Assembly (NCBI GenBank): GCA_011947345.1
Contig: JAAVTG010001003.1
Span: forward strand, 496,001 to 560,000
Source of the DNA: Phytophthora quininea
Lineage: Eukaryota; Oomycota; Peronosporomycetes; Peronosporales; Peronosporaceae
DNA length: 64,000 nt
Reading direction: 5' to 3'
The first letter of the stretch is position 1. Each line of letters opens with the position of its first letter. The notes beneath the pieces were generated by a model. It searched no databases, was not told where the DNA came from, and saw only the letters and a list, made by a program, of their open reading frames with translations. Shown here piece after piece: positions 10,979 to 22,643 of the stretch. The position numbers were made by a program, and so were the translations under genes.

Positions 10979-11635
10979 TTACATGTTGGTGCGGTTCACG
11001 AGCGTCGGTTCTCGCCGGTCGTTCTCCCACTGCAGCGTCGTGAGTCCCTCACTCGACCGCGCGACGGCCATGGCAATAGGCGGCAGCACCAGCGTCTCTT
11101 CCTTCGGTGGGGTGATGGCGTTGCGCAGCATCCACGAGCGGGGCTCGAGCGATGGCTCCATGTTGGCCATGGCGGCGGCCCGCAGCATGGCCCGCGGGCT
11201 TCTCGGGAACGCTGCAGGCGTCCACACCGTCAGTGGTGCGTCATTGCTGTAGGGGCTGCTGCTAGCGACGATGCCTGCCGCTCGTTGCAGCTCAAAAAGC
11301 GACGTCGGCCGCTGCGGCCGCCCGAACTGCGACACGGAGCCGAGCTCGTGCTCGAGCTTAATGGCGATAGACGTCCGCATGCGTATGCGGCGTTCCAAAT
11401 CGGCGTACCCGTTGGCGTGCAGTGGCAGGTTGGAGAGCCCCAGCGCCGCCTGGCCGGCCTTGCGCTTCTTGTCGAGTCGACGCTGGTTACTGTTGGCCTT
11501 CTGGCGGTGCATCTCGCACAGGTTGTGGCGCTCGCCGTTTCTCTTGATGGCGCGCAGGTTCCAGCAGCGCTTGCTGGCGTAGCGGCACTTGAGCGCGTCG
11601 AACTCGTCGTCGGTGGTGGCAGGAGTCGTCTCCAT
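10979..11635 (-). CDS. Basic Cys/His-motif protein, paralogue B
   Basis: 218 aa from the ATG at 11635. The frame is open upstream to 11758, but the upstream part is Ser/Pro/Thr-rich and looks like 5' UTR. The motif C-x6-C-x12-H-x2-C-x2-H recurs at residues about 16-42: CRYASKRCWNLRAIKRNGER then HNLCEMHRQKANSNQRRLD. The R-[AI]-[IV]-K-R-N-G core and the N-Q-R-R-L arm are identical in spirit to paralogue A, showing a tandem duplication. Outside the motif the two proteins differ completely. The C-terminus has short hydrophobic/Pro patches (LVLPPIAMAVA) and no recognisable domain. No frame break. Function unknown; a nuclear nucleic-acid-binding role is possible. Confidence 0.72.
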   Translation of the reverse strand: METTPATTDDEFDALKCRYASKRCWNLRAIKRNGERHNLCEMHRQKANSNQRRLDKKRKAGQAALGLSNLPLHANGYADLERRIRMRTSIAIKLEHELGSVSQFGRPQRPTSLFELQRAAGIVASSSPYSNDAPLTVWTPAAFPRSPRAMLRAAAMANMEPSLEPRSWMLRNAITPPKEETLVLPPIAMAVARSSEGLTTLQWENDRREPTLVNRTNM

Positions 11636-12814
11636 GGCAGCGAATTCAAGAGTGGAAGCGGATAGATAGGTCGAGGAGGTTGAGGGAAATCTTGGACTGA
11701 TATGTGTGGGTGTTTTGTCGTTACCTGGTGGATCTACGCAGTGAAAGGTTGATGCCAAGAGTTTTCTGTCACCAACTTGGTGGGGATAATATGGCCAGAG
11801 ATGTGGTGTTGGTGTCGCCGGCGCACTCCGGACCGATGGAAGAAGCGCTCGCTAGAGAGAGCGCCATGCCGTCTTCGCCCCGAAAACGCACAGCCAACGA
11901 GGCTGATTCCAAATCAGTGCTAAACCAAGCGTTGTAGGGGCAGGATCGTAATCTCGCACGTTTCCTTCCCGCCCAGCAAAAGACTTTTCTGCCGGAGGAA
12001 GTTCTGGCAAAAGTATCGAGGTGTCCTAAATGGCCGACAGAAATCACCGAGTTTGTCACGTCCTGCAGAGTTGCGTCTTCGGAATGAAAGAGGGCGCCTT
12101 GGTGCCTGTCCTTCGGCTTTCGTCGAGAGACTTCGTGTCTCCAGAGGAGCTGTATTTGTCAGGGAAGGAAGCGTTGGGATTGCTCGTTAGCGAAAGGATG
12201 TTGAGGACAAGAGTGTAAGCGTAGGAGAACAAGCTGAGTCTGCTTTACAAACCGAGGCTAAAAATGTTGATCCAGAGCTGTTGCCCATTGATCCACTACG
12301 TGTATATGCAGGCCATGAGCACAGCGAGCGTCCAGAGGAGTTGACTTGTTAGCAAGAGATTGCAGTTGCAATGGCGGCATGACATGGCGAGAGGAAGCCG
12401 GCACTGGAGAATCGATTTGTGGACGATTTCTATAGCGTTTCTTCTACCAAGTCGCGCGACTGCTGCTGCATGGACAGCTTCACCACCGCAGAAGAAAAAC
12501 CTCGTTCCAGCTGAACCGCTAGATGAATGGTGTGGTTGAAGCGAGCAGTTGCTGTCATTGTTGCCGATATACTTATCCAAGACGTTGAAGGGCTTTGCAA
12601 CTCGCTACCAAGTCTTAGTCGTGATTGCTGAAGTCTCAGTTCGTCATTGATGGCAAGGGAACTTTATCACGCGACCAACAGAGTTCGAACCCTCTTGACG
12701 GTGGTCTATCTTTTTGTGATGCCTATCGATCCGTTATGGTCAACTGCTAAATGGCGAAACCTCCGACACAATAGTAACCAGCAACCTTTCCAAGGAGTTC
12801 GCGAGTGTGATGCC
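11636..12814. other. 1.2 kb intergenic region, probable divergent promoter
   Basis: It lies between the divergent starts of paralogue B (11635, -) and the OSCA-like gene (12815, +). ORFs here are all under 100 codons and none looks coding. The OSCA-like frame is open back to an ATG at 12650, so the last 165 bp could be coding if that start is used. Confidence 0.45.
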
Positions 12815-15800
12815 ATGGTGAACAAGCGCTCCAGACACAGACACCGAGCTTCCTTTTCACCAGTCCAGCGCGGAAATGAGCCACCTCCAAATGCGCGCCA
12901 CAGCGACGTTCAAGACTCGACCAAATCCAGCGAAGTCAGCTCCGCCGAACTCGTCGACTCACAACTCCTTCCAGCTCATCGAAATGTGAACAGCAACGCC
13001 GACTTAACCGTTCTAGAAGAGGGAACCATCGGCAAAAGGAAGTCGACGCTCCTGGACGCACAACTTGGCGGATATCCTCCGGATTGCGGCACCAAAGAAC
13101 TAAAGTATCTGTCGTACGCCAAAGTGCTTCGAGACCGCGGCTCGACGCACCCGATGCGTTCCTCCGACACTCAAGTAGACTCGCTGGGGTTCCCGATACC
13201 GGAGCGATACCCGTTCTTTTCTACAGACTTTGGAGCGCACTCTTTCCACCAACTTCCAACCGACTCGGCAGTCTTGAGTCAGTACGGTCTCGGGATCGCG
13301 CTTTACTTCAAGTATCTCAAGGTGATCTCGTGGCTGTTCCTGTTTCTCGTTGTGATTAGCGCGCCAGCGTTGGTGGTCTACATTGTTGGCGGTGGCACAT
13401 CCATGGCGGAATTTAGTACTCTGGCGCGACAAAACCCACCGGCAGTGCTGGGTATCACAAGTATTGGTCATCTCAGCGAGTCCAGCAGTGTGTGCGATCA
13501 AGCTTTGGCAAACACCCAACTCACGCTAACCTGCTCGGCCGGAGAAATGGGGTTTGTCAAGGCAGTCTACTCGACTGCAGATACAGAGGGAACTTGTTCG
13601 TGTCCTGAACGAAATAAAGTAGCCGAGAATTCGGGTTCGTGTCGTGGGAAAGCGATCGGATCAAGCTGCCCAGCGGACGGTGCTGGGTGTTTTCTTGGCG
13701 AGCACCCAGTCTCACTCCAGTCTTGTTGTTCGTACTCGATCGATGAAAAGAGGAAAGCCCCAATCTTTGACGACATGCGAATTCAAGAAACTGAGGGGTG
13801 TACTTCTCGCAAGGCTCAGCAGATAGTCGAAGGCTTATGTTTGGGAAAGCAAAGCTGCTCGCTTAATGTTAGCGAGGCCGTGGTTTACGCGTGGGAGCCT
13901 GATGACACTTATGGGACGAATTGCTCTACCCCAACGATTGTAACAATCGATATTGCAACCAACATCACTAAGGAGGTGTGTGAAGTGCGCCTAAATGACG
14001 ATAGTGACTACTCAAAGTGTGCTGCCGACAAGTCCCGAGCTCTTATCGTGTATGGACGATGCTTCACTACCCGCATCGACTTGTCAAGCTCATGGAACTT
14101 GAAAGTTATTGGCTGGGACTCGATGAGCGTAAGACTTGTTTTCTTCTGGTGATTTTGTTGATGCTTTCATTAACTTGCTGTGCGCTATAGCGACGTGAGT
14201 TCTTAGGACTTGCAGTCGGGTGTGATATCGTGTGCAGTCTGGTGTTCTTCGGTGTTGTCATTTGGCTGCGGAAAAAGGAGAGAGAAGCAGTGGACCGTAT
14301 CGCTCAGGACCAAGTTAAAGCACAGGACTACACGGTCCAGCTCGTGACTTTGCCTCACCACGATGATCTTAATCTGCTTCGTCAAGAAGTAGGCCAACCA
14401 TTATCAACATTAACCTGGGATCAAGTTGCTAACTACTTGTATGTGCCAGATTCGCTTACACCTCGAAGCTGTGTTGAGTGCAGCTCCGCCATTCGCCATG
14501 GATGTCGATCGCATTCGGATCGCTGATATCCAATTCGGCAAGAGCGGTTCCGGTCATCTCCGTCTGCTTAGAACGCGGGGCTCTGTTGTACGTCAGATCG
14601 AGATTGCACAACAGCGGCACGAGAAGCTCAGTTGCTTAACGGCCGACTTGACGCTCGAGTCTACGCCAGACGAGATCGACGACACCAACGCGCGATCAAC
14701 AAACTTGAAGCAAAACTCAATCGTTTTAGCATCAAGCTGAAGCGCTTGCATGATCGACAGAAGCAGTTCAACAACCTGCAGGCTGTGACCGCTTTCGTGA
14801 CATTTGAAGAAGAAGAAGGCTTCCACCGCTGTCTGCAGGAGTACCCGGACCTTGGTTGGCTTCATCGTTTCTTTCAGCCGTACTACAAAAGACTACATGG
14901 TAAACGTCTTCGCTTTCGCCCTGCACCGGACCCGACCGACATTATCTGGGAGAATCTCCATCATCCGTTCCTGGAGCGGGTCTTTCGTCAACTGGTAAGC
15001 GAATGCTGAACTCGATTAGGTGTTTACATATTGGTGATGAGATTGACTGTCTTTCCCAGATCGTAGCAATGGTCACGTTGGCGGTGCTTTTCTTGAGCTT
15101 CGTGTTGATTTTCGTGGCCAAAGAACAGAAAAGCAAACTGGAACGACAATTTGGCAGACCCTCAAGCTGTCCTGCGGAGTTAGTAAAACTGATGTCATGC
15201 AAGACGAGCTGAACAAACTCTCGGGCATTGTACCGTACAAAGCCCTCGTCGAATGCTACTGCAAAAACTTCTTAGGCTCCCAGTACGTTTGCAATACAAT
15301 TGGTGGGTACGAAGATAACTAACCTGTGTGCCTCTCAACAGCTCGTTTCGAGATATGATGTACGAAGAATTTTATAACTCTGAAACTGGGGAGAACGAGA
15401 CGCTCTGCCGATCGTGGGCAACATCTTATTTGACGACGCAGATATTGTCAATGGCCGCCGTGTTGTTGGTCGTGGTAGTAAACCTGCTGTTGGCTCGGGT
15501 GCTCAATGGTCTGGTTACTTTGGAGAAGCACCACACCCGATCGAGCCTAGTTGTATCTCGAGTTACCAAGGTCTTCATTGCGCAATTTTGCAACACGGCG
15601 CTGCTCATGTTGGTAATCAACGCGAATGGAGACTACTTCTCGTCGTCAGATGGATGGAATGGGGATTTTCGCTTGGAATACTGCAGCTGCTGAACGGAGA
15701 GTATTCAGACTTTTCGGCGGACTGGTACAACGATGTTGGCGTAGCGCTCATGCTGACTATGATCATTAATTCTTTCAGCACGCACGCGTTTTTGCTGGCT

Positions 15801-17004
15801 AGCTACGCGGCACTCAAAGTCCGTCGCTTTATCGACCGAAGCTATACGTTCGACCACTCCCTCACGCGCCAAACTATTCAACGCGATCTCGAGGCTCTCT
15901 ATCGCGGACCAAAGTTTGACCTGGCAGCACGCTACGCGCAGTCTCTCACTTCCATCTTCATCACGTACATGGTAAGTCATGCCGACTTGGTGTTATCATG
16001 ATTTGTTAGCTAAAAAAATACTTGGCTGTGTAGTTTTCAGCTGGGATGCCACTGCTTCATCTCATCGGCTTTGTCGCGATGCTAATGACCTACTGGGCGG
16101 ACAAATTCAGTAAGTGGGCATTTCTTTGCTTTCGTTGATGTCATTTCTAATACCTGGGGGTTAGCGTTCCTTCGAATTGCTCGGTCACCGCCTCAGTACG
16201 ACAGCAAAGTGGCGACGGCAGCAGGGTCGCTGCTGCCTTATGCGGTGATGCACTGTCTAATCGCGCTTTGGATGTTTTCAAACGACCGCATTTTTGAGTC
16301 GGAACGAGATGAACTTGTTGAAGATTCCTCGACAAACAGTACTGGCAGTCCTGGGGATGGCATCCCATTGTTTGATGCAGCGCGCCAAGGCCAATTGTTG
16401 TCTCGTGTCACGCGCCCACAAGTCGTCGTGCTTTTGCTTTCTTCGCCGCTGGCTGCGCCATTATTATTTTACGTACCCTGTTTTTCGAGTACCTGCCAGC
16501 TTTCGTGCGTAGCGCATTTCCCGCACTTGCTCAGCTGTTGGAGAAGCCTCGCGTTGCAAAAGGATTGCCAAACTATTTCGATGGTAAGTTCTTGAGGTTG
16601 TTTGTATTGAATCTCGTTTTCTAATGAGCATGTTGTTTGTCTAGCCATTCCATCTTCATGTCTGCAAGACAAGTTAGCAGCTACAGATGGAACGCAGCAA
16701 TTCTTGAGATCCGATTTGCGTGCCAAATTCGAACAAGCTCTACGCAACCGTGCCGCTCTTGAGGACAACTGTCAAAGCAGCGCTCGAAGCGTTCCATGTC
16801 CGCAAACGAGTGTATTATCGAGCCTGTTTACCTTGTCGGCTGTCATTCCTATGGTGAGTTCATTGCTGACTTTGCTTTTTAGACCTTCTTGGCTCACAAA
16901 CCGCATCAACATGTCCAGCTATCAGCGACAACAAAGAGTACGTCGCCAAGCTCGCGATCGACTCGCATCTGTCGTCAGAAATTCCGCTCGATCAAATCTT
17001 CTAG
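12815..17004 (+). CDS. TMEM63/OSCA-like channel with a lectin-like extracellular insertion
   Basis: Nine exons: 12815-14128, 14191-14388, 14450-14994, 15060-15282, 15342-15971, 16034-16109, 16165-16583, 16645-16853 and 16883-17004; start could be 12650. Order: disordered N-terminus; TM (VISWLFLFLVVISAPALVVY); a Cys-rich outer domain of about 230 aa; TM (GLAVGCDIVCSLVFFGVVIW); a cytosolic domain ending in TAFVTFEEEEGF and the OSCA hallmark APDPTDIIWENL; then at least six TMs. The outer domain has LTLTCSAGE, then C-(x)9-EGLCLGKQSCSLNV and YGRC, a SUEL (galactose/rhamnose lectin)-like Cys pattern. OSCA/TMEM63 proteins are mechanosensitive, Ca-permeable channels or lipid scramblase relatives. Frame breaks of one base near 14629, 15188 (AAAA), 15675 (GG), 16465 and about 16770. 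It converges on the flippase, 66 bp away. Confidence 0.72.
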
Positions 17005-17070
17005 ACTATGTATATACCACCAATGGAGGCTAGAGATGGTATGGTACATGTGCTCAACATTTATTAAGGA

Positions 17071-20000
17071 TTAATACGAATGCATGAGAAGGTAACGCTC
17101 CTTCATGTATTCTATGAGCTCAGGGCTGTCTTCTGCGGCACGAGGTGACGCGAAGACAGATCCGATGTCTTGATGGCGAAGATCCATCCGTGACTGACGA
17201 TGCCGGAGACTGCACTTGCAAGCCAATGTCCGAGAGATCCGTGTTGTTACTCCGGTAAATCCCCAGAGCCATCTCCGTCTCGCCAGGACAGTGTGAGAAC
17301 GCGAAGCCAGTATTCCGGCGCACAAGACGCGGCGAGTCTGCAACGACAGCCGCGTCCTCCCCTTAGCCAGACGATTCCACTCCCGCATCAAATGAGATGG
17401 CTCAGGGTAGAACAGAACGCGACCGGCCTTGGCGATGTAGTTTGGCAAGACAGCAATGACGACTGCCATCAACAAGCCGAGCCAGAACCACGCTTCGCCA
17501 AAAGTTGGGACAGCACACCGTAGGCCAGTGCTGTGTCGTACACGTCCGTCTTAGTCCATCCATACACAGCGCAAAAGAAGGCCGTAAACAAGTAGTAGAA
17601 CACAAGCGTGCCCACTGTTGAGTAGACGTTCGCACGCGTCCAGTTGCTCGTCATGAGGCTCACTTGCGCGGTCGAAGCCGTGATCAAGTACGTGTAAGCC
17701 GCGACACCATCTGCCCACAGACCCAAGTCGCGCTTGTCGAAACGAAGTGCAGATGAAGAACTCGTAAAATACCAAACAATCGATCCGTTGGTGAAGAACG
17801 GGACGGCATACACGACGTAAGCGTGCCACGCGCCCAGAACACACCAGCCAAAGAAGGACAGCCAGTTGAATGAGCGGTTCTTGAGTCCGTTTACATACAG
17901 CGTCGGGTACTGCATGAGCACGGCAGGAGACACGTCTTGGTTGTACATCGCAATGACCACAATGGGAATAGTCGTGAACAGCGCGTTGTACAGTGTGAAG
18001 AAGATGCTGAAGTACATCAGCAGTCCACTGTACATCGTTTCCATAGCGTAGAAAAAGTTAGAGAGCGACAGCGCCACGTTCTTCATAAACGAGAACAGAA
18101 TGAGCTTGGAAATCCTCTTGTAGCTGTAGTTGCCGTGCACCAGAAGCAAACGCTTTAGGAAACGGAACTCCGCGATGGAATAATCGCTCGAGAGAACTGC
18201 CTGTCGGCCCTCCTTACCACTAATGCCGACACCAACGTTCGCAGCTTGGATCATGGGCACATCGTTGGCGCCGTCTCCGATAGCAAGCGTGATGTTGCCT
18301 GGAGAAAACATAAGCGTCGGCTCCGTCACAAGCTTCACAACTGAAGCCTTCTGGGCTGGCGAACAACGGCAGCAAATGACCGACTTGCATTCTGTGGCCA
18401 CTGCCAAGAACAAGTACTTGATATCGTCGTCCAGCACCAGCGCAAGAGTCTTACCATCAATAACCATGGCAAATTCCAGTTCCTCGTCAACGTAATCGCC
18501 GCTGCTCATACTTCCAGTGCCTCCTGTCATCGTATCGTTCTTCGGTTCAAAGTCATGGTCACACAAGCCCCGATCATAGCTATTTTCCGAGATTTCGCGG
18601 TTTGGTAGAGCCGGATATACCTCATCGTAGTGGACAGGGCTACCCGTGGGTGTGGCGTCAGCATCGAGGTGTTCACGACGTGGCAGACGCCTCCGCTTCT
18701 TTCGGGCCGCAGCTTCTTCGTCACGACCAACCAGAGCCAGTTTTACCAGCTCCCACAGATACCAAATAGCGCGCTTTAGAGCTTCCCACAGCACGCTCAT
18801 GGCAGACGATGTCTCATCAGATCCCCATTTGTCGTCCACAAGATCGACATATAGCTCCTCTAGCCTCGTACGTAGCGAGCCTTTGTCACGCTGGTTCAGC
18901 ACGATCACATCCATGTTGTCATCAATCACATGCGACGACATGCCGATGCTTAGTGCAGTCTCCTTCTTGTCACCTGTAAGGACCCAGAACTTAATACCGG
19001 CCTTTCGGAGAGAGCAAATGGACTCTTCAACGCCATCTTGCAATCGATCTTCGATAGCAGTTGCGCCAAGCAGAGTCAACTCAACCTCAATGATGGCCGA
19101 AACCTTGGCAATTTTCGCGGCACGCCCTTCCATAGAGAACTCAGCCTGGCGGTACAAGTTGTTCCATTCGTCGTATTCCTCCTGCGTAAGTCGACGCATC
19201 GCGGTCGTCAGCGTTCGCAGTCCTTCTGACGCATATTCCTGCAGATGTCCTCGGGTTACGTGAGCTACGCCCTGCGGCTGAGACTTTGACAATAAGTCAA
19301 ATATCACATCATCGGCGCCCTTGCAATAGAGCACGATGCTTCCATCGGGGAACCGCACGATAACTGACATGCGCTTGCGATCGCTGTTAAACTCGAGCAC
19401 GTTTAGGATCTCGAACGACATGGGCCTTCCCTGGATATACGTGTTGCAGATAGGGCCGTCCCGAGACGACAGTACGTAGCCGAGGTCGCTCGCAGCTAAC
19501 ACAAGCGCTTCCTCATCCGGAGAAGATGCGTTGTACTTGATTGGCATCGAGGATTCAGCTGAATTGATGCTGGCGTCTTCACTTGAAGTAATCGAGGGGC
19601 CAGGGCTGGTCTCCGGGATGACCGTATTGCAGATAGTGAGGAGCAACAAGAAATCGTGGATTTCCTTTTTGGTGGAGTGGTTCGAATTCAGGCGGGCGAT
19701 CAGCCGGCTGTCATTAAAGCGCGTTCCTGGTCGAGCAGGCTTTTCCACATCCACCTCGATGTCATTGTAGCGTAACCCGCCGATCGTGCACTTGGCAAAG
19801 ATCATCTCGTTACATGTGAGCGTACCTGTCTTGTCCGAGAAAATATACTGAATCTGGCCGAGATCCTCGTTAATGTTACTGTTACGGACCTGGGCTGGCG
19901 TGTCTGTTTTGGGGTCATACATCTCCAGATCGTTTTCAATGTACCGTGCGTGAACAAAGCGCACGCCTTCCATCGTCACGTACATGGAGAGAGGGATCAA

Positions 20001-22023
20001 ATTGTTAAACAGGATCACGTAACTCAAGAAGATGTAGCCGTTCGAATCCTCCATGATGTACCACGGTGTGGTATCATCTGCCAAGTCAAGGTTCCAGTTG
20101 TTGTTGCCGAGCGTGCAAGCGATCGAAATACTGAACAGCAGCATCAAACCAATACGAACATAGTGTCCAAGGTTTTCTCCACGAAGCTACGCTTGAGCGG
20201 TACAGCCGTAGAGTTCATCGATACTTTCGTCTCCTTTCCAGTGTAAATAACAAGTCCAAGTGTCCATTCCGCGTTGCGGCTTTCACTGCCACGAAGAATC
20301 AGGTTGTCCATCGTCAAACTGGTCTCATCACCTTCGGTGCTGGCATCCGCAACAGCATCGTCCACAATTTTCCCCAGTCGTAAGACACCGTCAAAGTAAA
20401 ACAGATCCTTGTTGGGCACATCGCATTCCACCTCCAGCTTGTGTTGCTCTAGAATTTCCTCCGCAGTCATAAAGTGCTTGGTGCAACTGGCCACCTGACG
20501 GATCTTAAGGTTCGTCTCACCATCCAAGTTCGCAGTTTCCACGTAACACCGTCCATCAGTACGACTGGTAGCCAGCAAAATGCAATCTGCAGGCACTGCA
20601 TCGCCGTCTTTCAAAACAAGCACATCCCCCACCTCGATGTCTTGCCACATGCCATCGATATGCGTCACTTCGTCGAGCACGTCCCGACGAACAATATGAG
20701 CCGGCTTGGTATTTACCAACGCATCTCCCTTTGTCGACGAATGTCCTCGCTGACGTCCTTGAGCGCCGAGGTGGCAAACACAATCAACAGTGGAGTGAGA
20801 CTTGCCACGGGACTTACCGGCGAAAAGTCGAAGAAACACAGCGCGACGACGATCGTCGTGTACAGGTTGGCGAGTCGGCTGAACTGCATCTTGAGAAACA
20901 CGAAGAGGAAGTTGTAGTACGTGTACTTGCTCGTACAGATGAGGTTCGAGCAGAACACGGGCGCTTCTTCCTGGGCCTCCGCTTCTTTCCTGCGCTGCTT
21001 CTTGGTCTTTAAATTGTCGGGTATTGTGAACGACGAGCCAGACCGACTCCGTCGCAGCCGATTGTTCGAAACGCCAGGCCCCACGACAATCTTCCTGCGT
21101 GTTGACGGGCCCTCTTCCTCGTCCACCTCCGCCGATGGGTTAATTGACAGAGTTTGGTGCAGCGAGTTCACCCGTTGCGGAGACGGCATCATCGTCGCGA
21201 GCGCCGCACGGTCGCACTCGCGCTGATTCTGCACGGCTTTCACAATCCGCCGTAGCTTCCAGCCGTACATGAAGCCCGTGATGTTGAGCATGGTCAGCAA
21301 GACGGAGAAAAAGCCCTGCATGAGCACAGAAGTACCACTGCTGACGCTGTTGATGTTGCCGTTATAGCCCTTGTAGTACCAGATGACGTCCACGATGAGC
21401 GTGAGCTGCATGCCGATTTTGTAGCTGAGCAAGAACTTAGGCACGAGGAACTTGGTGCCGTGCCACCCGAGCACGAGCGTGACGTACAGAATGAACACTG
21501 GTAGTGTGGCCTCGAAGCTCAGGCCGAGGATAATGGGGAAAATACGCAGCGAGTTGATGATGGTCTGCGACACAATGGTGAACTTGAGTCTGCGCCGGGT
21601 CTGGTAGATGGTCATGCCCTTGAGGAAGCAGAAGACTTTCTCGAACATGTTCCAAAGTTTGGTCTCTGCGTTCGGCTCGGTGTCCGAGGCCACCGAGTCC
21701 GCCATACTGTCGTAATATACGTAGCAAGAAAAGTCATTAAATCTCGTCTCGTAGCGCCTGGATTTTCCTGCAAACGACGTGAAAAGGCAGCGTACCTGTC
21801 GGCTCGATACCGCAGCGAGATGATGTTGCGCTGCTCCTCCTCGTTGGGCGCGCCGGTGAACGTGTTGACGCGTCGGAGGTTCTTGTGCCCGTGCTGCTGC
21901 TGCGACGTCGGCGCCGCCGGGGCCGTGGCCGTGGTGTCTCCCGCAGCGGGGGCGGCCCTCCATGTCCAGCGTGTAGTCCGTCGAGCTGTCGGACGGCGAC
22001 GGCACCGCGAACTCGACCCGCAT
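17071..22023 (-). CDS. P4-type ATPase (phospholipid flippase) with an N-terminal membrane extension
   Basis: About 1,600 aa. ATP-driven flipping of phospholipids to the cytosolic leaflet is the family role. Hallmarks: actuator loop NLDGETNLKIRQ; phosphorylation site IFSDKTGTLTCNEM; TGDKKETALSIGMSS; hinge GDGANDVPMIQAANVGVGIS; and late TMs ending in LPNYIAKAGRVLFYP. The canonical N-terminal motif TSKYTYYNFLFVF appears only after about 370 residues. Before it lie RRVNTFTGAPNEEE, an intron (about 21797-21709), and a domain with some four TMs (TIVSQTIINSLRIFPIILGL, ATLPVFILYVTLVLG, LIVDVIWYYKGY, VLLTMLNITGFMYGW). Frame breaks: about 21955 (one extra C in CCCCC), 20735, 20155, 17490 (CCC), 17345 (GGGG) and 17155 (one extra G). 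Usually partnered by a CDC50 subunit; none is in the window. Confidence 0.85.
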
Positions 22024-22643
22024 GGCTGGGGCTGTTGCTGCTGCCTGCGGCCTATTCTCGGGACTTTTGAGTGGGGAAAACTTCGGCGGGCAGGCTGAAT
22101 TAGTACTTTGTATTTACTATATTAGTATGATTATTAAAACTTTAACGTCTTCGAAAATTATTCACAAATTATGATCATTTTCATTTCGTTGATATATTGT
22201 GCCTTTGGGTCGTCTGTCAGTTCATGCGCTAGTTATGAAAGTCATCACAGGAACGAAGTCGTGGTTTTGGTGGCTAGATTTGAACTTGTCTCTCGCCAAA
22301 TCTTATAGCTTTGTAAGTTAGCATGATCGGATAATCTAAAAGTAAACCTCACAAACTGTGCTGATGGAATGTTTCATCATAGTACTGTGGAACGTCTAAT
22401 GAAAGACAATACTATTTTAATATTATAGCTACTATTGTCATATCACTAATACAGTACTAATCAAGCCAGAGCGGTTGTCGCAGCGCGAAAGAAAGGCCAG
22501 CAAATTACAGCTCGCTAAATCGTAGCAACGGCTCTTGTGGATCCAATCCCGCCACACCACGGTTTCCGTTGCCGCGACGCTCGACACCTTGTGTCTGTCT
22601 GCAACAGCGCGGCGAGCCTGTTCGTGTCAGCTTGGCGGCCTCC
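22024..22643. other. AT-rich divergent intergenic region
   Basis: 620 bp between divergent starts at 22023 (-) and 22644 (+). From about 22100 to 22460 it is strikingly AT-rich compared with both flanks, with runs such as ATTATTAAAACTTTAACG. No ORF of note. It probably holds both promoters. Confidence 0.5.
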
